Numbered from the stretch's first letter, positions 1 through 9,975 are shown. The stretch is 64,000 nt of DNA from Blasia pusilla (GCA_050084515.1 CM114275.1:2356001-2420000), one strand, 5' to 3'. Numbers and translations: made by a program. The notes: generated from the letters alone by a model not told the origin.

Positions 1-5
1 AGTTT

Positions 6-404
6 GTGGTGGCTTATGCTAGTCGCTTGAACAACGCTACAGAGGTGAAGTATAGCTTGTATGAGGGTGAGTGCTTGGCTGGAGTGTGGGTTGTCGTACA
101 TTTTAGATGTTATGTATTCGGCAATTCCTTTACCATCATTACTAATCATCAGCCACTTAAGTGGTTGATGGAGTCTGACAAGCTCACAAGGAAGCTTGCG
201 AGGTGGGCTCTTTTGTTGCAAGAGTATGACTTCCAAGTGGTGCATAGACCTAGGACGCTCAACCACGATGCAGATGGTTTGAGTTGTAACCCATGCCTGA
301 GTCAACGACATACGACTAGAGCTCATTGGCATGGTGAGAGTGATGCCACGATGGCATGCGTCAACCTATTTGGGCTTGTTGGCTATGGAGAGCCAGAATG
401 CTGA
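6..404 (+). pseudogene. Gypsy RNase H domain fragment
   Basis: This 132-residue reading frame is the C-terminal part of the reverse-transcriptase-linked RNase H, which removes the RNA strand during cDNA synthesis. Visible landmarks are the YEGECLA motif with its acidic residue, and NHQPLKWLMES where other copies read TDHQPLKWLMES. The second catalytic aspartate is therefore changed to Asn here (element 2 keeps Asp). The frame ends at 404, and downstream integrase continues in other frames. The start shown is only an internal Met; the gene begins left of the window. Confidence 0.88.
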
Positions 405-497
405 GACTTCGATGGCAAGGTCTGATGGAGAGTCCTTAGATCCAGAGATCGGTGAGGAGACAACAGGTGGCCGAGACATTCACATCAATGGAGTGGT

Positions 498-1846
498 GTG
501 CATACTCCCAGCGTCACGAGCACAGTGGGTGTTAGAGAGCGAGATCGGATCCTACAGCGAGCCAGACAGTTCCGGTGGGAGGGCACACATGTGTTGCGAG
601 TGTGGGAGGATGGTAGAATGCGTGTAGTGCCTCATCCTCTACAGAGAGCACATTTGGTGCGTCATGCCCACGAAGAGTTGGGTCATTTTGGAGTGAAGCG
701 GACATACAACTTGCTCCAGATTCAGTATTGGTGGCGAGGCATGCAGACTGACATTCAAAAATTTGTTGCCAGATGCATGGTGTGTGATCAAGTCCGAGTA
801 TCGTTCAATGCTCCTACTCCACAGTTGCATCCACTTTCGATCATGGATTTAGGTTATAGATGGATTTTGGATTTTGCAAGACCTTTGCCTTTGATGGAGC
901 GCCATAGTCGTTATGTGTTGGTGATGGTCGAGCACTTCTCGAAGTGGATAGAGTTGGTTGCATTGCCTGACAAAGGGAGTGAGGGAGTACCGTATGCCTT
1001 CCTAGATCAAGTCTTTGAGTCATTCGGCGCACACCGGTGAAGTGTTGATGACCACAGCACAGAGTTCCGCGGGGAGTTTTAGGCCTTGTGTGATCAGGCA
1101 TTGATCGACCACTGCACTACTTTGCGAGATCATCTTGAGACGGATGGACTAGCGGAGTGGGTTCTACAGACGGTGAAGAGAGGACTACGCAAGTATGGCT
1201 TGCAGAGAGCTCACCTAGGAGATTGGGACCTTCAATTGCCGTGGTTGGCGATGGGATACACATTCAGCAGGGCATCCTCAGTGTCTTTCTCACCGTATTT
1301 TTTGCTTTATGGCCGAGAGCCAGATTTACCTATGGCCATTCGTCGAGATGTTAGTGAGATGTTGAAACTTGAGGACCCCGATGTATGGATGCGAGCATGT
1401 TCTCAGAGGGTTGAGTTGTTTTGGAGAGTGATGCCCATGGCGTTTGAGAACTTGGCGATTGCACAACATCGGGATACGTTGAGGTATGCGACTATTCGGG
1501 GAGGTGGTTATCAACCTACTATCCGGAGGTTTCATCAAGGAGACTATATCTACTTGCAACATATGGCACCCATGACGTTGTGACTCTAGGGTGCACCATC
1601 TTGAGAGTACGTGAGGTTTTACTATCCGGTGTTCTCTTATTGGAGGGACGCGATGGTATGGTTTGGAAGGACCATGTGCGTAACTATGCGCCATGTCATC
1701 TTCCAAACATTGACCATATAGTTGATCTGAGCTTAGCAATAGTTCCTGCAGGCTTGCGGTGTATGTTGTGTGGTTCTCTCCATGGTACAGCCACTATGCT
1801 AGTCTGTGATGGGTGTTCGAGAGGATGGCATATGGCATGTTTGACG
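498..1846 (+). pseudogene. Gypsy integrase with truncated C-terminal PHD finger
   Basis: Pieces of one integrase lie in three frames. At 498-1040 is the H2C2 zinc module (HAHEELGHFG, then CMVCDQV) and the start of the catalytic core (WILDFARPLPL, first catalytic Asp). A frame break near 1035-1085 falls where the second Asp motif (TDQGTKF in element 2) should be, and that motif is lost. At 1086-1583 the core resumes with DGLAEWVLQTVK (catalytic Glu) and LLYGREPDLP. At 1580-1846 the C-terminal region enters a PHD finger (CMLCG, CDGC, HMAC) that is cut off before its last Cys pair. It cannot encode active integrase. Confidence 0.88.
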
Positions 1847-1950
1847 TGTCGTGCGAATCCACATCGTCATACAATATACATCGCTGACATACCATACTCA
1901 CATACATACATAACATAGACGAGAGCATCCACAAACATAAGTGTACCACA
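1847..1950 (-). repeat. Terminal block B2 (family alpha, 104 bp)
   Basis: This 104-bp block runs from TGTGGTACAC to GCACGACA on the minus strand. It differs from the block at 2323-2426 by two transitions and has identical length. It is the outermost block of the minus-strand element 2 and abuts the truncated element 1 at 1846. Its last 30 or so bases are shared with the ends of other element families in the window. Confidence 0.8.
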
Positions 1951-1952
1951 AC

Positions 1953-2320
1953 TGAAATCCGTGAAAGACCTACTGTCATAAAACACGTATAGAATCACAT
2001 ACAATCGAGCCAAACCCATTCCACGATGGGAGAATCTAGGTCAAAGCTTGCGGGAAACACCATAGCCAAGAGCTCTACTCACTACCAAGTCTAACTCCCA
2101 ACGCAACACGCTCAACTCAAAGAATTGACTGTTCTTTGGGTGCACTCCACACTATATCCTCCAACCTAAGAGCGGGCCCTACTGGTAAAGTCATCCCCAA
2201 TTGAGTAACCTCCAACCCTATGTATGAAACCGCATCTCTACCTAGCCACTACGGTCCTACATAAGGTATGGCCTCTACTAGCACACTATACTCTACGACA
2301 TAATCCGTATGGTCATGACA
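1953..2320 (-). repeat. Terminal block A2 (family alpha, 368 bp)
   Basis: This block reads from TGTCATGACC to GGATTTCA on the minus strand. It is 368 bp long and recurs with the same length at 13978-14345 (plus) and 39796-40163 (minus). Here it is bracketed by two B blocks with two-base spacers. In the other two places it starts an element, is followed by leader sequence and has no B block. Confidence 0.8.
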
Positions 2321-2322
2321 GT

Positions 2323-2426
2323 TGTCGTGCGAATCCACATCATCATACAACATACATCGCTGACATACCATACTCACATACATACATAACATAGACGAGA
2401 GCATCCACAAACATAAGTGTACCACA
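2323..2426 (-). repeat. Terminal block B1 (family alpha, 104 bp)
   Basis: This is the inner copy of the 104-bp block, directly next to the polypurine tract of element 2. It starts with TG, as expected of sequence primed from the polypurine tract. On the minus strand its end and the start of A2 form GACA-AC-TGTC, the same junction type as in the other families. Confidence 0.8.
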
Positions 2427-2462
2427 ACTCACCCCCCTAACTAGCGGTTAGGTCCCTCTAAC
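2427..2462 (-). promoter_or_regulatory. Polypurine tract region of element 2
   Basis: On the minus strand a purine-rich run (GTTAGAGGGACC..., ending TTAGGGGGGTGAG) directly precedes the TG of block B1. The same arrangement precedes the B blocks at 13733, 15721 and 23085, so it is probably the plus-strand DNA priming site. Confidence 0.7.
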
Positions 2463-2601
2463 TCCCAGGTAGCCCTATACATCTACTACATGCTATACAC
2501 CTTCGTGGGTGCACGAATCAGAAGGGCGGGTGCTAGGTTTCCCCATCGTTAGTTGCACATCTGTAATCCATATCATGCAAAGATCAAGTCATCTACCTCT
2601 C

Positions 2602-3675
2602 CTAAATACATCGAGGACAAACCCACCTTCCAGTAGGAACAACATCCATACGTGGAGTCAAACACATCATGTGCCAACCCCTAGAACACCGATCACACAC
2701 CAACATACGGGTTGCGTTACCAGCAGACCCACACAACATGCACCTCAAGCTAGCACGTATCATGGCTAAGCTTGGGTCAACAGTACCTTCCACATTTGGA
2801 AGATGACATGGCGCACAATTACGCACATGGTCCTTCCAAACAACTCCGTCACGATCCTCCAACATGAGAACTCCATAAGCTAACCCCTCGCGCACTCGTA
2901 AAATAGTGTGGCCTGCCGTCACATCCAACGTTGTCGGTGCAATCTGCTGCAAATAGACATAGTCCCCCACATGGAACCTACAAATCGATGGTCGATAACC
3001 TCCACCCCGAATGGTTGCATACTGCAACGTATCCCTATGTTGTGCAATGGCAAGATTCTCAAAGGCTGTTGGCATAACTCTCCGAAAGAGCTCATGTGGC
3101 TGAGAACACACTCTCATCCACATCTCTGGGTCATCAAGGTTCACCACCTCACTAGACTCCCGACGAATTGTTGCTGGCAAGTCTGGATCTCGGCCGTATA
3201 ACAGAAAATAAGATGAGAAGGAAACCAAGGATGCTTGGCAATTGAACCTAAACCCCATGGCTAACCATGGCAATTGAATATCCCAGTCTCCAAGATGCCC
3301 CTTCTGTAGGCCATACTTGCGCAATGCCCTCTTCACCGTCTGAACCACACGCTCAGCCAAACCATCCACCTCTGGATGATCTTGAGACGTGGTCCGATGA
3401 TCAATCAACGCCTTGTCACACAAGACCTGAAACTCACCCTGAAACTTTGTACCCTGGTCGGTCAGCACTTCAGCTGGTGCACCAAAATGACTAAGCACTC
3501 TATCAAGAAACGCATATGCCGTTCCCTCACTTGCCTTGTCAGGTAATGCCACCAACTCAATCCACTTGGAGAAGTGCTCCACCATCACCAACACATATTG
3601 ATGATGTCGTAGAGTCAACGGTAACGGTCCCGCAAAGTCCACACTCCAACGGTAATCCAACCCCTGAATAGGCAA
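2602..3675 (-). CDS. Gypsy integrase catalytic core fused to PHD finger
   Basis: This open 357-codon frame holds the integrase core and C-terminal region, the part that inserts the cDNA into chromatin. All three catalytic acids are present: D13 in WSVDFAGP, D73 in VLTDQGTKF and E108 in DGLAERVVQ, with 34 residues between the last two. A GPY-type C-terminal segment follows. Residues about 309-357 form a complete C4HC3 PHD finger (CMLC, CDRC, HMMC, CPRC) with the conserved Trp before the last Cys pair. PHD fingers usually bind histone H3 tails, so it may steer integration; that role is inference. The true polyprotein starts upstream; a frame break near 3690 separates the core from the zinc module. 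Confidence 0.85.
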   Translation of the reverse strand: MPIQGLDYRWSVDFAGPLPLTLRHHQYVLVMVEHFSKWIELVALPDKASEGTAYAFLDRVLSHFGAPAEVLTDQGTKFQGEFQVLCDKALIDHRTTSQDHPEVDGLAERVVQTVKRALRKYGLQKGHLGDWDIQLPWLAMGFRFNCQASLVSFSSYFLLYGRDPDLPATIRRESSEVVNLDDPEMWMRVCSQPHELFRRVMPTAFENLAIAQHRDTLQYATIRGGGYRPSICRFHVGDYVYLQQIAPTTLDVTAGHTILRVREGLAYGVLMLEDRDGVVWKDHVRNCAPCHLPNVEGTVDPSLAMIRASLRCMLCGSAGNATRMLVCDRCSRGWHMMCLTPRMDVVPTGRWVCPRCI

Positions 3676-4178
3676 GGGGTGTAACTGTGGTGTAGGGATG
3701 CCCTCACCCGGTCACAAACCATACAACATGACACCAACTGCTGCACGTGAGTATGCATGCCACGCCACCAATACTGGCAAAGGAGTAAGCTATACGTACG
3801 CTTTACCCCAAAATGTCCCAATTCCTCATGGGCATGTCGCACAATGCGCTCTCTCTGAGCCAAATGCGGCACTACTTGTACTCTACCATCCTCCCACACA
3901 CGGAGAATATATGTTCCCTCCAATCGATACCTCTTAGCACGTTGAAGAACACGGTCTCGCTCCTTGGCACTCACTATGCCTGGCACCCTACTAGTCCATA
4001 GGAACTCCAACACCAACGCATCATCATGAATATAACGCTGATCCGTACGACCATCTCCAACCTTACGATCTGAAGGCTGGCCATCTACCCTCTGACTAGA
4101 GTAAGATATCATGTGGTCCTCCATACTAGAGTCCACCCCTAACCAACATAAAAAGGCGAATGCATGCCAACCTGGCAC
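3615..4178 (-). pseudogene. Gypsy integrase zinc-binding module, frame-shifted
   Basis: This segment links RNase H to the integrase core. It contains the H2C2 module (HAHEELGHFGVKRTY, then YWWRG, then CCMVCDRV). It overlaps the RNase H frame at one end and the core frame at the other, in different frames both times. Either indels have accumulated or frameshifting occurs. Element 1 shows a different frame offset at the same place, which favours decay. Confidence 0.82.
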
Positions 4179-4666
4179 ATCTCCTCATCAACCTCGCCAT
4201 GCCATCTAGCCCCTGTTGTATCCTCTTGGCTAGTACATGGGTTCCTACTCAACCCATCAGCATCAAGGTTGGCAACTCCAGGTCTATGTACCACCTGGAA
4301 GTCATACTCCTGTAAGATAAGAGCCCACCGTGCAAGCTTCCCTATAAGCTTGTCAGACTCCATCAACCACTTGAGCGGCTGGTGATCAGTAACAAGTGTA
4401 AACAGTGTGCCAAACAAATAACACCTAAAGTGTGCCACAACCCACACTACTGCCAAGCACTCTCCCTCATACGAACTATAGCGCGACTCCGCTGCATTAT
4501 TCGAATGACTTGCATAGGCCACCACAAACTCCATGTGCTCATCATCATGTTGTGTCAACACTGCTCCAAGTCCCAACCTACTCCAATCAATGTGTAACTG
4601 AAATGGGCGCCCTCTGATAGGTCTCCTCAAGATAGGCGCCGCCACCAACTGGGCCTTAAGCTCCAC
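4139..4666 (-). pseudogene. Gypsy RNase H domain
   Basis: This 175-residue frame carries a complete RNase H with the expected acidic positions: HIDWSRLGLG, YEGECLA and TDHQPLKWL. It follows RT but is displaced by one frame near 4660, where RT ends in an unrelated FCGA tail. The motifs themselves are intact, so this copy decayed recently at its junctions rather than at the active site. Confidence 0.85.
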
Positions 4667-5573
4667 AAAAGCTCTCTCCCCAGTGCCACTCTTGATCTGA
4701 TTTCAGAAATTGGTTCAAAGGCTTTGCCATAGCACTAAATCCCTTCACATACCTCGGATAGTAGTTCGCCAATCCCATGAATGCTCGAACTCTACTCACA
4801 TTTACCGAACGCGGAATAAGTGCAATAGCCTCCACCTTTGCTTGCTGAACTCCCAAACTACTTGGATAGATCACATGACCCAAGTACTCAACATCCTCAT
4901 GGAAGAACTTACACTTTCTTGGATGCAAACGTAGACCATGAGCTTTCAACCGCTCAAACACCATCTGCAAATGTATGTGATGCTCCTCCACCGTGTTACT
5001 GAACACCAAGATATCATCAATGTAACACCGAACAAAATCCAACCCTGCTAGGATCCTGTCCATCACTCTCTGAAACTCGGCAAGTGCATTCTTCAACCCA
5101 AAGGGTAAGAATTTCCATTGGTACAAACAATCCTTGCCATGAGAGTTGACACCCCAAAATGTTGTCTTGGCCTTGTCACTCTCCCGAATCGGCAATTGAT
5201 GGTATCCTCCCCGAAGATCCAAAGTACTGAAAATCTTTGCCCCTCCCACCACATCAAAGATCTCCTCAGGTGTAGGCATGGCATACCTATCGACCTTGGT
5301 TTGCCGATTGATAGGACGGTAATCTCCACACATCCGCCTATCCGTGTAGTTGCCATGCATATCCTTTTTAGCAGGCATGACAGTGGCTGATGCATACTCT
5401 CCATGTGACAACTCCACTAATCCAGCCTCCAAAAGGTCCAACGTCCTTCTCTGAATCAGGTCCCTCTCCATATCACTATATCGGTAGGGACGACGAAAGA
5501 TTGGCGTATCACTAGCCAAATCAATTCGTATACCGGGTCCAACCAGAGCACCCAAAACAACTCCTATAAGCAC
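4656..5573 (-). CDS. Gypsy reverse transcriptase domain
   Basis: This 305-residue open frame is a Ty3/gypsy RT. It has the N-terminal block RRPYRYSDMERDL, the VMPAKKD and DYRPINRQT motifs, FSTLDLRGGYHQ (first catalytic Asp), LPFGLKNALAEFQRVMD and the YIDDILVFS active-site box. The thumb region VEYLGHV and FMGLANYYPRYVKGF follows. All catalytic Asp residues are present. It lies between the methyltransferase and RNase H. The polyprotein probably begins far upstream, so the Met at 5573 is not a true start. Confidence 0.9.
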   Translation of the reverse strand: MLIGVVLGALVGPGIRIDLASDTPIFRRPYRYSDMERDLIQRRTLDLLEAGLVELSHGEYASATVMPAKKDMHGNYTDRRMCGDYRPINRQTKVDRYAMPTPEEIFDVVGGAKIFSTLDLRGGYHQLPIRESDKAKTTFWGVNSHGKDCLYQWKFLPFGLKNALAEFQRVMDRILAGLDFVRCYIDDILVFSNTVEEHHIHLQMVFERLKAHGLRLHPRKCKFFHEDVEYLGHVIYPSSLGVQQAKVEAIALIPRSVNVSRVRAFMGLANYYPRYVKGFSAMAKPLNQFLKSDQEWHWGESFCGA

Positions 5574-5685
5574 GTAGGAACTGTGTCAAGCGTCGTTTCT
5601 CACCTCCCGTAAGCTTGGGCCCAAGTAATGGCTCCCAAGTCTCCTCCACTGGCACACTAGAGGGAGAGGACGATGCCATTGGCTG

Positions 5686-7490
5686 CTACGCAACCCCCTC
5701 ACAAGATGGTACACCCTTAGCTACACCATCATCTGAGCAAATAACTCCTCCACCAGCATGAGCAACCAACTCCACATGCCCAGCCATTACATCCCATTTC
5801 CTCCAAGGATGCAAAATACTACTCTGCTTGCCCCCAGCCGATGCCTCTACCGTCCCGGTAGCCATCGAGCTCATTACAAGGGGTGGAAGACCCATAGACA
5901 TAGTCCGAAGTCGACGCTGCTCGGCCATACCAAGACTCAAAATCCAAGTCAAATAATTTAGGTCCATGGCCTGACCCAACACATGACGTCGTGAAGCCTC
6001 AGAAATGGAAGCAACCGCTATCACACCAGTAGCAAATCCCATCGCATACTCTCTCTCATCAGCTCCACCAACTATCGCACATGAGAATCCCATACAAGCC
6101 CTGGACCACCTTCCCTGTATGCATGTGACGAGGGAAAACTCACAAATGTGGGTAGTGCCATCCTAGGCTGACCCACACGGTTCACCACTACCATGGATGA
6201 CCGATCAATAACCCTCACCACCTGAGAAAGTCGCCAAAGATCAAGATACTATCCACTATAAGGTAAGGATCATTTGCCTTTGCATCATATGCTCGACGTA
6301 GAACCTCCCTAGGCAACAAGTTTGTCCACCACAAGCGTAGACGATGTGCACGCGAGCCAACTAGCGCTGCATCCAACAACACCGCTGGTCCAATCCAAGA
6401 CCGCACCTCATGAACACTTGCCATCATCCGGGTCCGAGTGTCACCCAACAATGGAACATTCTCCAGAATGTAAGCTGGAGCACGTGCCTGATGAACCTGA
6501 AGATGTCGTAACACCCTAAACATCTCCCAAAAAAATCAAGACCTAGGTTCGTGTAATCCCTCACCACGACCAGCACGTGTATAACCCTGACATGGCCATC
6601 CAGCAATCACCAAATCCACAGGACCAACCCTCTCAAGGTCCTGCGCCCCCAACAATGCAATGTGTGACGGCAAAGCACGCTGGTACCCACGAATATCTGA
6701 TGGCAGCAACAACTCAGGATACCTCCGCATCAACTGACCAATATGTCAAGATGAGACTCTCTGGGCCGTCTCATCTCGCTCCACATACACGTGAGGAGCG
6801 GTAAGAGTAGAGGAAGAGAGGAGAGAGGAAGATATTGGCAACCCCTAGGGCTCTTTTGGTTTGAAGAGAGTTTCCGACAGGTTGGAGAGAGGAAAGTTTT
6901 GACAAGTTGAAAAGGCAAATTTTTTCTAAAAAATATTTGGTGGTGAAAAAAAAATTTGAACTTTTTTGGTTTTTTTTTTTTTATGGTTAAGGAAAACATT
7001 TCATTTTTTGGGGTTTTTTTTTTTAACGTTTGCAACCCGTTGGACTCCGACGGGTTGCTTTTGAGGCCAAAAAGCAACCCGTCAGAGTCTGACAGGTCGC
7101 CATGATGCCTAGAAAGCAACCCGTCGGACTCCGACGGGTTGCAAATGTTAAAAAACCCCCAAAAAATGAAAAAATTTCCTTAACCCAAAAAAAAAAAAAA
7201 AGAAACGAAAAAATTGCAACCTGTTAGATTCCGACGGGTTGCACTAAGTTTCCTCTCTTCAAAAAATCTCCAAAAAATTTACTCACTTATTATCCATAAT
7301 CTTCATATTTTTTGAATAGAGTTTCAGTTTTTTTTCCCTTTTGTGCCTTTTTTTTTAAGAGAGACTCTCCTCTCTTCCTCTCTCCTGCCAGAATACGAGC
7401 CCCCCATACACGTATCTCCGCAGAGGAATACCGGCCTGCAACACTGCAGCCAAACTAGTGCTAATCCCACCAAAGAGATCTAACACACAA
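5686..7490 (-). pseudogene. Retroelement cytosine-C5 DNA methyltransferase, DNMT3-like, interrupted
   Basis: Between protease and RT lies a cytosine-C5 methyltransferase. Motif I (LDLFGGIS) is encoded at about 7475-7405. After the MITE insertion the frame resumes with DLVIAGWPCQGYTRAGRGEG (motif IV with catalytic Cys in PCQ), AYILENVPLLG (motif VI, ENV), SRAHRLRLWWTNL (motif VIII) and RRHVLGQAMDLNYLTWIL (motif X). The FGG-type motif I, HRLRLWW and the C-terminus resemble DNMT3 more than DNMT1 or CMT. Damage seen: the MITE at 6793-7404, a CGA-to-TGA stop near 6536-6538, and a frameshift between 6215 and 6093. DNMT capture by retrotransposons is known in charophytes and dinoflagellates. Confidence 0.82.
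6793..7404. mobile_element. 612-bp MULE-like MITE with palindromic 27-mers
   Basis: Element 4 gives the empty site: its sequence runs uninterrupted through CCACATACACGTATCTCC. In element 2 this is split by 612 bp and CATACACGT is present on both sides (6784-6792 and 7405-7413), a 9-bp target duplication typical of Mutator-like elements. The ends are GA-rich imperfect inverted repeats. Inside are four copies of a 27-bp palindrome at 7032-7058, 7074-7100, 7116-7142 and 7216-7242 among A/T runs. The left end closely matches the left end of the large MULE at 25625, so it is probably a deletion derivative of that family. Confidence 0.8.
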
Positions 7491-7687
7491 ATGCCCTCGG
7501 GCGGATAATGCCATACAATGGGTGTAGTATCCAAAGGGGATAACCCAACTGGACCAGAAGTAGGAGTCCGCCGTGGGGCCTCCTCTTCCTCGTGAGGTAT
7601 AACAGCCTCACACCAAGCCTCCTACACTAGCCGATCAGCCTCCTGCCGTAGTGCACCGCCTGAATTCCAAAGTGGCACATCCAACGA

Positions 7688-8707
7688 TCAGGATGCCACT
7701 GCTGCAAAAATAGGGACCTCCTCTACCTCCTCATGCACAGGAGAATTGATAGCAGAAACATTACCCTCCAAAAAGTCTCCTGGCCAAGTGACTACTCCAC
7801 TAAAACCAGCCACAGATGCTAACACTGTTGGGGAAGACCCTCCTGGTCGAGCCCCATAAATAAATCTCACATGAACTTGCCTCATACGTCCATCCTCGGA
7901 CTGCCAACCAGGTCTATAAGACGCTGTCTTAGTCCAATAATCCATCTGAAAACCCATCGGGTACAATACTGCTCCTCCAACTAGTACATCATACGACTCG
8001 GCTGATGTGACTACCGCAGGTACTCCCAACCGAGAGCTATCAATCGCATGATCTGGTCTCAACTGTACAGAAAACTTCTCCCATGTCATGAATTGAGACC
8101 TATTATTGGCTCCTCCACGTGATGTTTGAATCTGGAATGGGCAAGGCTTAAGCTCTGATCTCCGAATATCCAAACCAATACATGCCGTCTTTCCCAACAT
8201 CAAAGGTTGGGCACCAGAGTCTAACAAGACTCTATCTGGTCTATACACCTGTCCTCTAAGACTCACCAATTGGAATATCCCACTCCGGTTGTCCAACATA
8301 CACACACCAGGTGTAAGCCTCTCACGATCAATGGTTGGTCGGGCTGGTAATGCATCCATCTTTGCCGTTGTTGCCTGCCAAGTAGCACTGGTACTCAATG
8401 CTACACCTGACATAGAGGGTCGCTCCACCACAACACCCTCATCCACCTCAGCACGTGTAGCAGTAACACCCCCATGTTCACACAACGTGGCTGCTAGCTG
8501 AAATACAGGAGCTAAGTCAACTCCTAAAGCCATCAGCTCCGTGGCCAAAAACAATGGGGATCCCAACACTGAAGTTGCCATCCGCAATACTGCATTGGAT
8601 GCTGCATCCGTGTCTACTACACGCGATGTAGATGCCTCAGTCCCCACTTTCGGCTCAATAGGCTGTGTAGGAACCATGGATGGAGTCCTAAGCACCTCAG
8701 ACAACAA
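7688..8707 (-). CDS. Gypsy aspartic protease region
   Basis: This open 339-codon frame holds the retroviral-type protease that matures the polyprotein. The active-site signature is LLDSGAQPLMLG with Asp163. The following VLVGGAVLYPMGFQMDYWTKT resembles the later strands of the fold. The first 130 residues are low-complexity linker following Gag. The same region is found in elements 3 and 4 and, broken, on the plus strand at 59640-60165. The polyprotein start lies upstream in gag. Confidence 0.8.
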   Translation of the reverse strand: MLSEVLRTPSMVPTQPIEPKVGTEASTSRVVDTDAASNAVLRMATSVLGSPLFLATELMALGVDLAPVFQLAATLCEHGGVTATRAEVDEGVVVERPSMSGVALSTSATWQATTAKMDALPARPTIDRERLTPGVCMLDNRSGIFQLVSLRGQVYRPDRVLLDSGAQPLMLGKTACIGLDIRRSELKPCPFQIQTSRGGANNRSQFMTWEKFSVQLRPDHAIDSSRLGVPAVVTSAESYDVLVGGAVLYPMGFQMDYWTKTASYRPGWQSEDGRMRQVHVRFIYGARPGGSSPTVLASVAGFSGVVTWPGDFLEGNVSAINSPVHEEVEEVPIFAAVAS

Positions 8708-8915
8708 AAATGACTGGGGAAGCCTAGCCTACCTCCCAGCCTCACCCCTCTGTGGGTCCAACTCCATAGTAGCACCACGTGGCTCTGACGCTCGAGTGGA
8801 TCCTCTCGTAACTGCAACTTATACCTCAACCTATGCTGCACTCGCCATATAAGAGAGATCATCCCCTCCATAAGAGGTGGATGCCCCTGCTCCCAAACCT
8901 GATCCATGCTGGATA

Positions 8916-9975
8916 CTAGCCATAGTAGCCAACTCGCTCCAATCTGCTCAATCTCGGCGACCATAGCGACTCTATCGTAGTGGTAGGGGTAGCCACCGTA
9001 GGCTCGCCAACCACAGGTCCACCTCTACCACCCCTACCACCTCTACCACCTCGGCCTCTCAGAGCTACTCCACCACGGCCGCGGCCTGATCTCAACTCGG
9101 CGCAACTCTCTGTCCAAGATCCCATACCAAAACTGGACTGCCTGAGCCTCAGTCACACCTTGGGAAACTGAAATCAAGCGTCGCATACGAGTGTATGCCT
9201 CACGAAGACTCTCATCAGTCTTTCGCTCAAATTCTTGAAGACTCCTCAACTTCTCTGTCTTCACTCCCTGATAGTTCTTCTTCAACCTCTTGAAGAACTC
9301 TACAACCGGGCTAAACGATGGTGGGGCACTAGTACCTCCACTAGTACCCCCACTGGTACCTCCACTGGTACCCCCACTTTAGCTCGTACTCGTACCACTC
9401 AATGTCGGGTTGGCTAGCATAGTAGGAGCACTACTATCAATACCACCATGGGTGATAGACACATAGCCTGGAGACCAATATTGTCTCCACGCCTCAATCT
9501 CAGCAACATGGTCCTTCCTAAACTCATGGTAATCATCCATGGGTGGTCCCTCCAAGTGCTGAAACAACCCCTTCCAAGCCAAGAAGGGTGTAAACAACGT
9601 GGCGTTCCGCAACATCTGCATATCACACCACGTATCAAACTCTTGCATGAAGTCCTCCAACTCAATGGTGCCCACTGCACGCGATTATCGTCGTGGGCCC
9701 TTCATGGCCCCATATATCCCGTCCATGTCCCAAATCAATGGAGCTGCAACACTCAATAACAACGTAGAAGACTCGATGTTTGGAACACCCTCGTCCTCCT
9801 CTTCATCAACCGTCGGAAGTGGAAAAGGTAGCCGATACATAAATCCACTCCATGTGAAACCACCATTGTCCGCACCACGGTCCCCAACCAGACCACCCGA
9901 CAGCTCCGTGATGACCAACGCCGATGCTGCACCACCACCAAATTATCACGACTAAGTAACCAAGCGGCTACCAAA
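8916..9975 (-). pseudogene. Gypsy Gag, internally deleted
   Basis: Fragments in several frames make up a retrotransposon Gag. At 9675-9379 is the core IELEDFMQEFDTW ... WKGLFQHLEGPPMDDYHEFR ... EIEAWRQYW. At 9285-9043 is SLREAYTRMRRLISVSQGVTEAQAVQFWYGIL. At 9125-8916 is a glycine-arginine-rich stretch. In element 4 two CCHC zinc knuckles lie between the last two parts. Here they are missing through a deletion of about 0.4 kb near 9090 that joins at a short GCAACTCT homology. Without the knuckles this Gag should not package RNA normally. Confidence 0.78.

Larger units (their letters stand above)
1..1846 (+). mobile_element. Ty3/gypsy element 1, truncated 3' half of pol
   Basis: The window opens inside a Ty3/gypsy pol gene on the plus strand. 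In order it holds an RNase H domain, the integrase zinc-binding module, the integrase catalytic core and the start of a PHD finger. The order and wording match the better preserved minus-strand copy at 2602-4666. It runs off the left edge, so RT and gag are outside the window. The right end is cut inside the PHD finger by the terminal repeat block starting at 1847. Several frame breaks make it a dead copy. Confidence 0.9.
1847..9975 (-). mobile_element. Ty3/gypsy element 2 with DNA methyltransferase and PHD integrase
   Basis: Read on the minus strand from right to left, this element has Gag (9975-8916), protease (8707-7688), cytosine methyltransferase (7490-5686, interrupted), RT (5573-4656), RNase H (4666-4139), integrase zinc module (4178-3615), integrase core plus PHD (3675-2602), polypurine tract (2462-2427) and B1-A2-B2 (2426-1847). 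RT-RH-IN order and sequence are Ty3/gypsy. Extra domains are the methyltransferase and PHD finger. The 5' terminal block was not found; the sequence right of 9975 is unrelated to the known leaders. Compared with element 4, gag lacks its zinc knuckles through an internal deletion near 9090. Confidence 0.88.

Noticed and set aside
1847-2426. A small TRIM element with 104-bp LTRs around a 372-bp centre
   Set aside because: The centre is the A block that also starts two other elements, and the same B-A-B pattern follows the polypurine tract in two more families. A terminus of element 2 explains it better.
8541-8852. Plus-strand ORFs opposite gag and protease (also at 36522-36833, 24603-25241 and 38069-38812)
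   Set aside because: They mirror the conserved minus-strand protease or gag frames and have no motif of their own.
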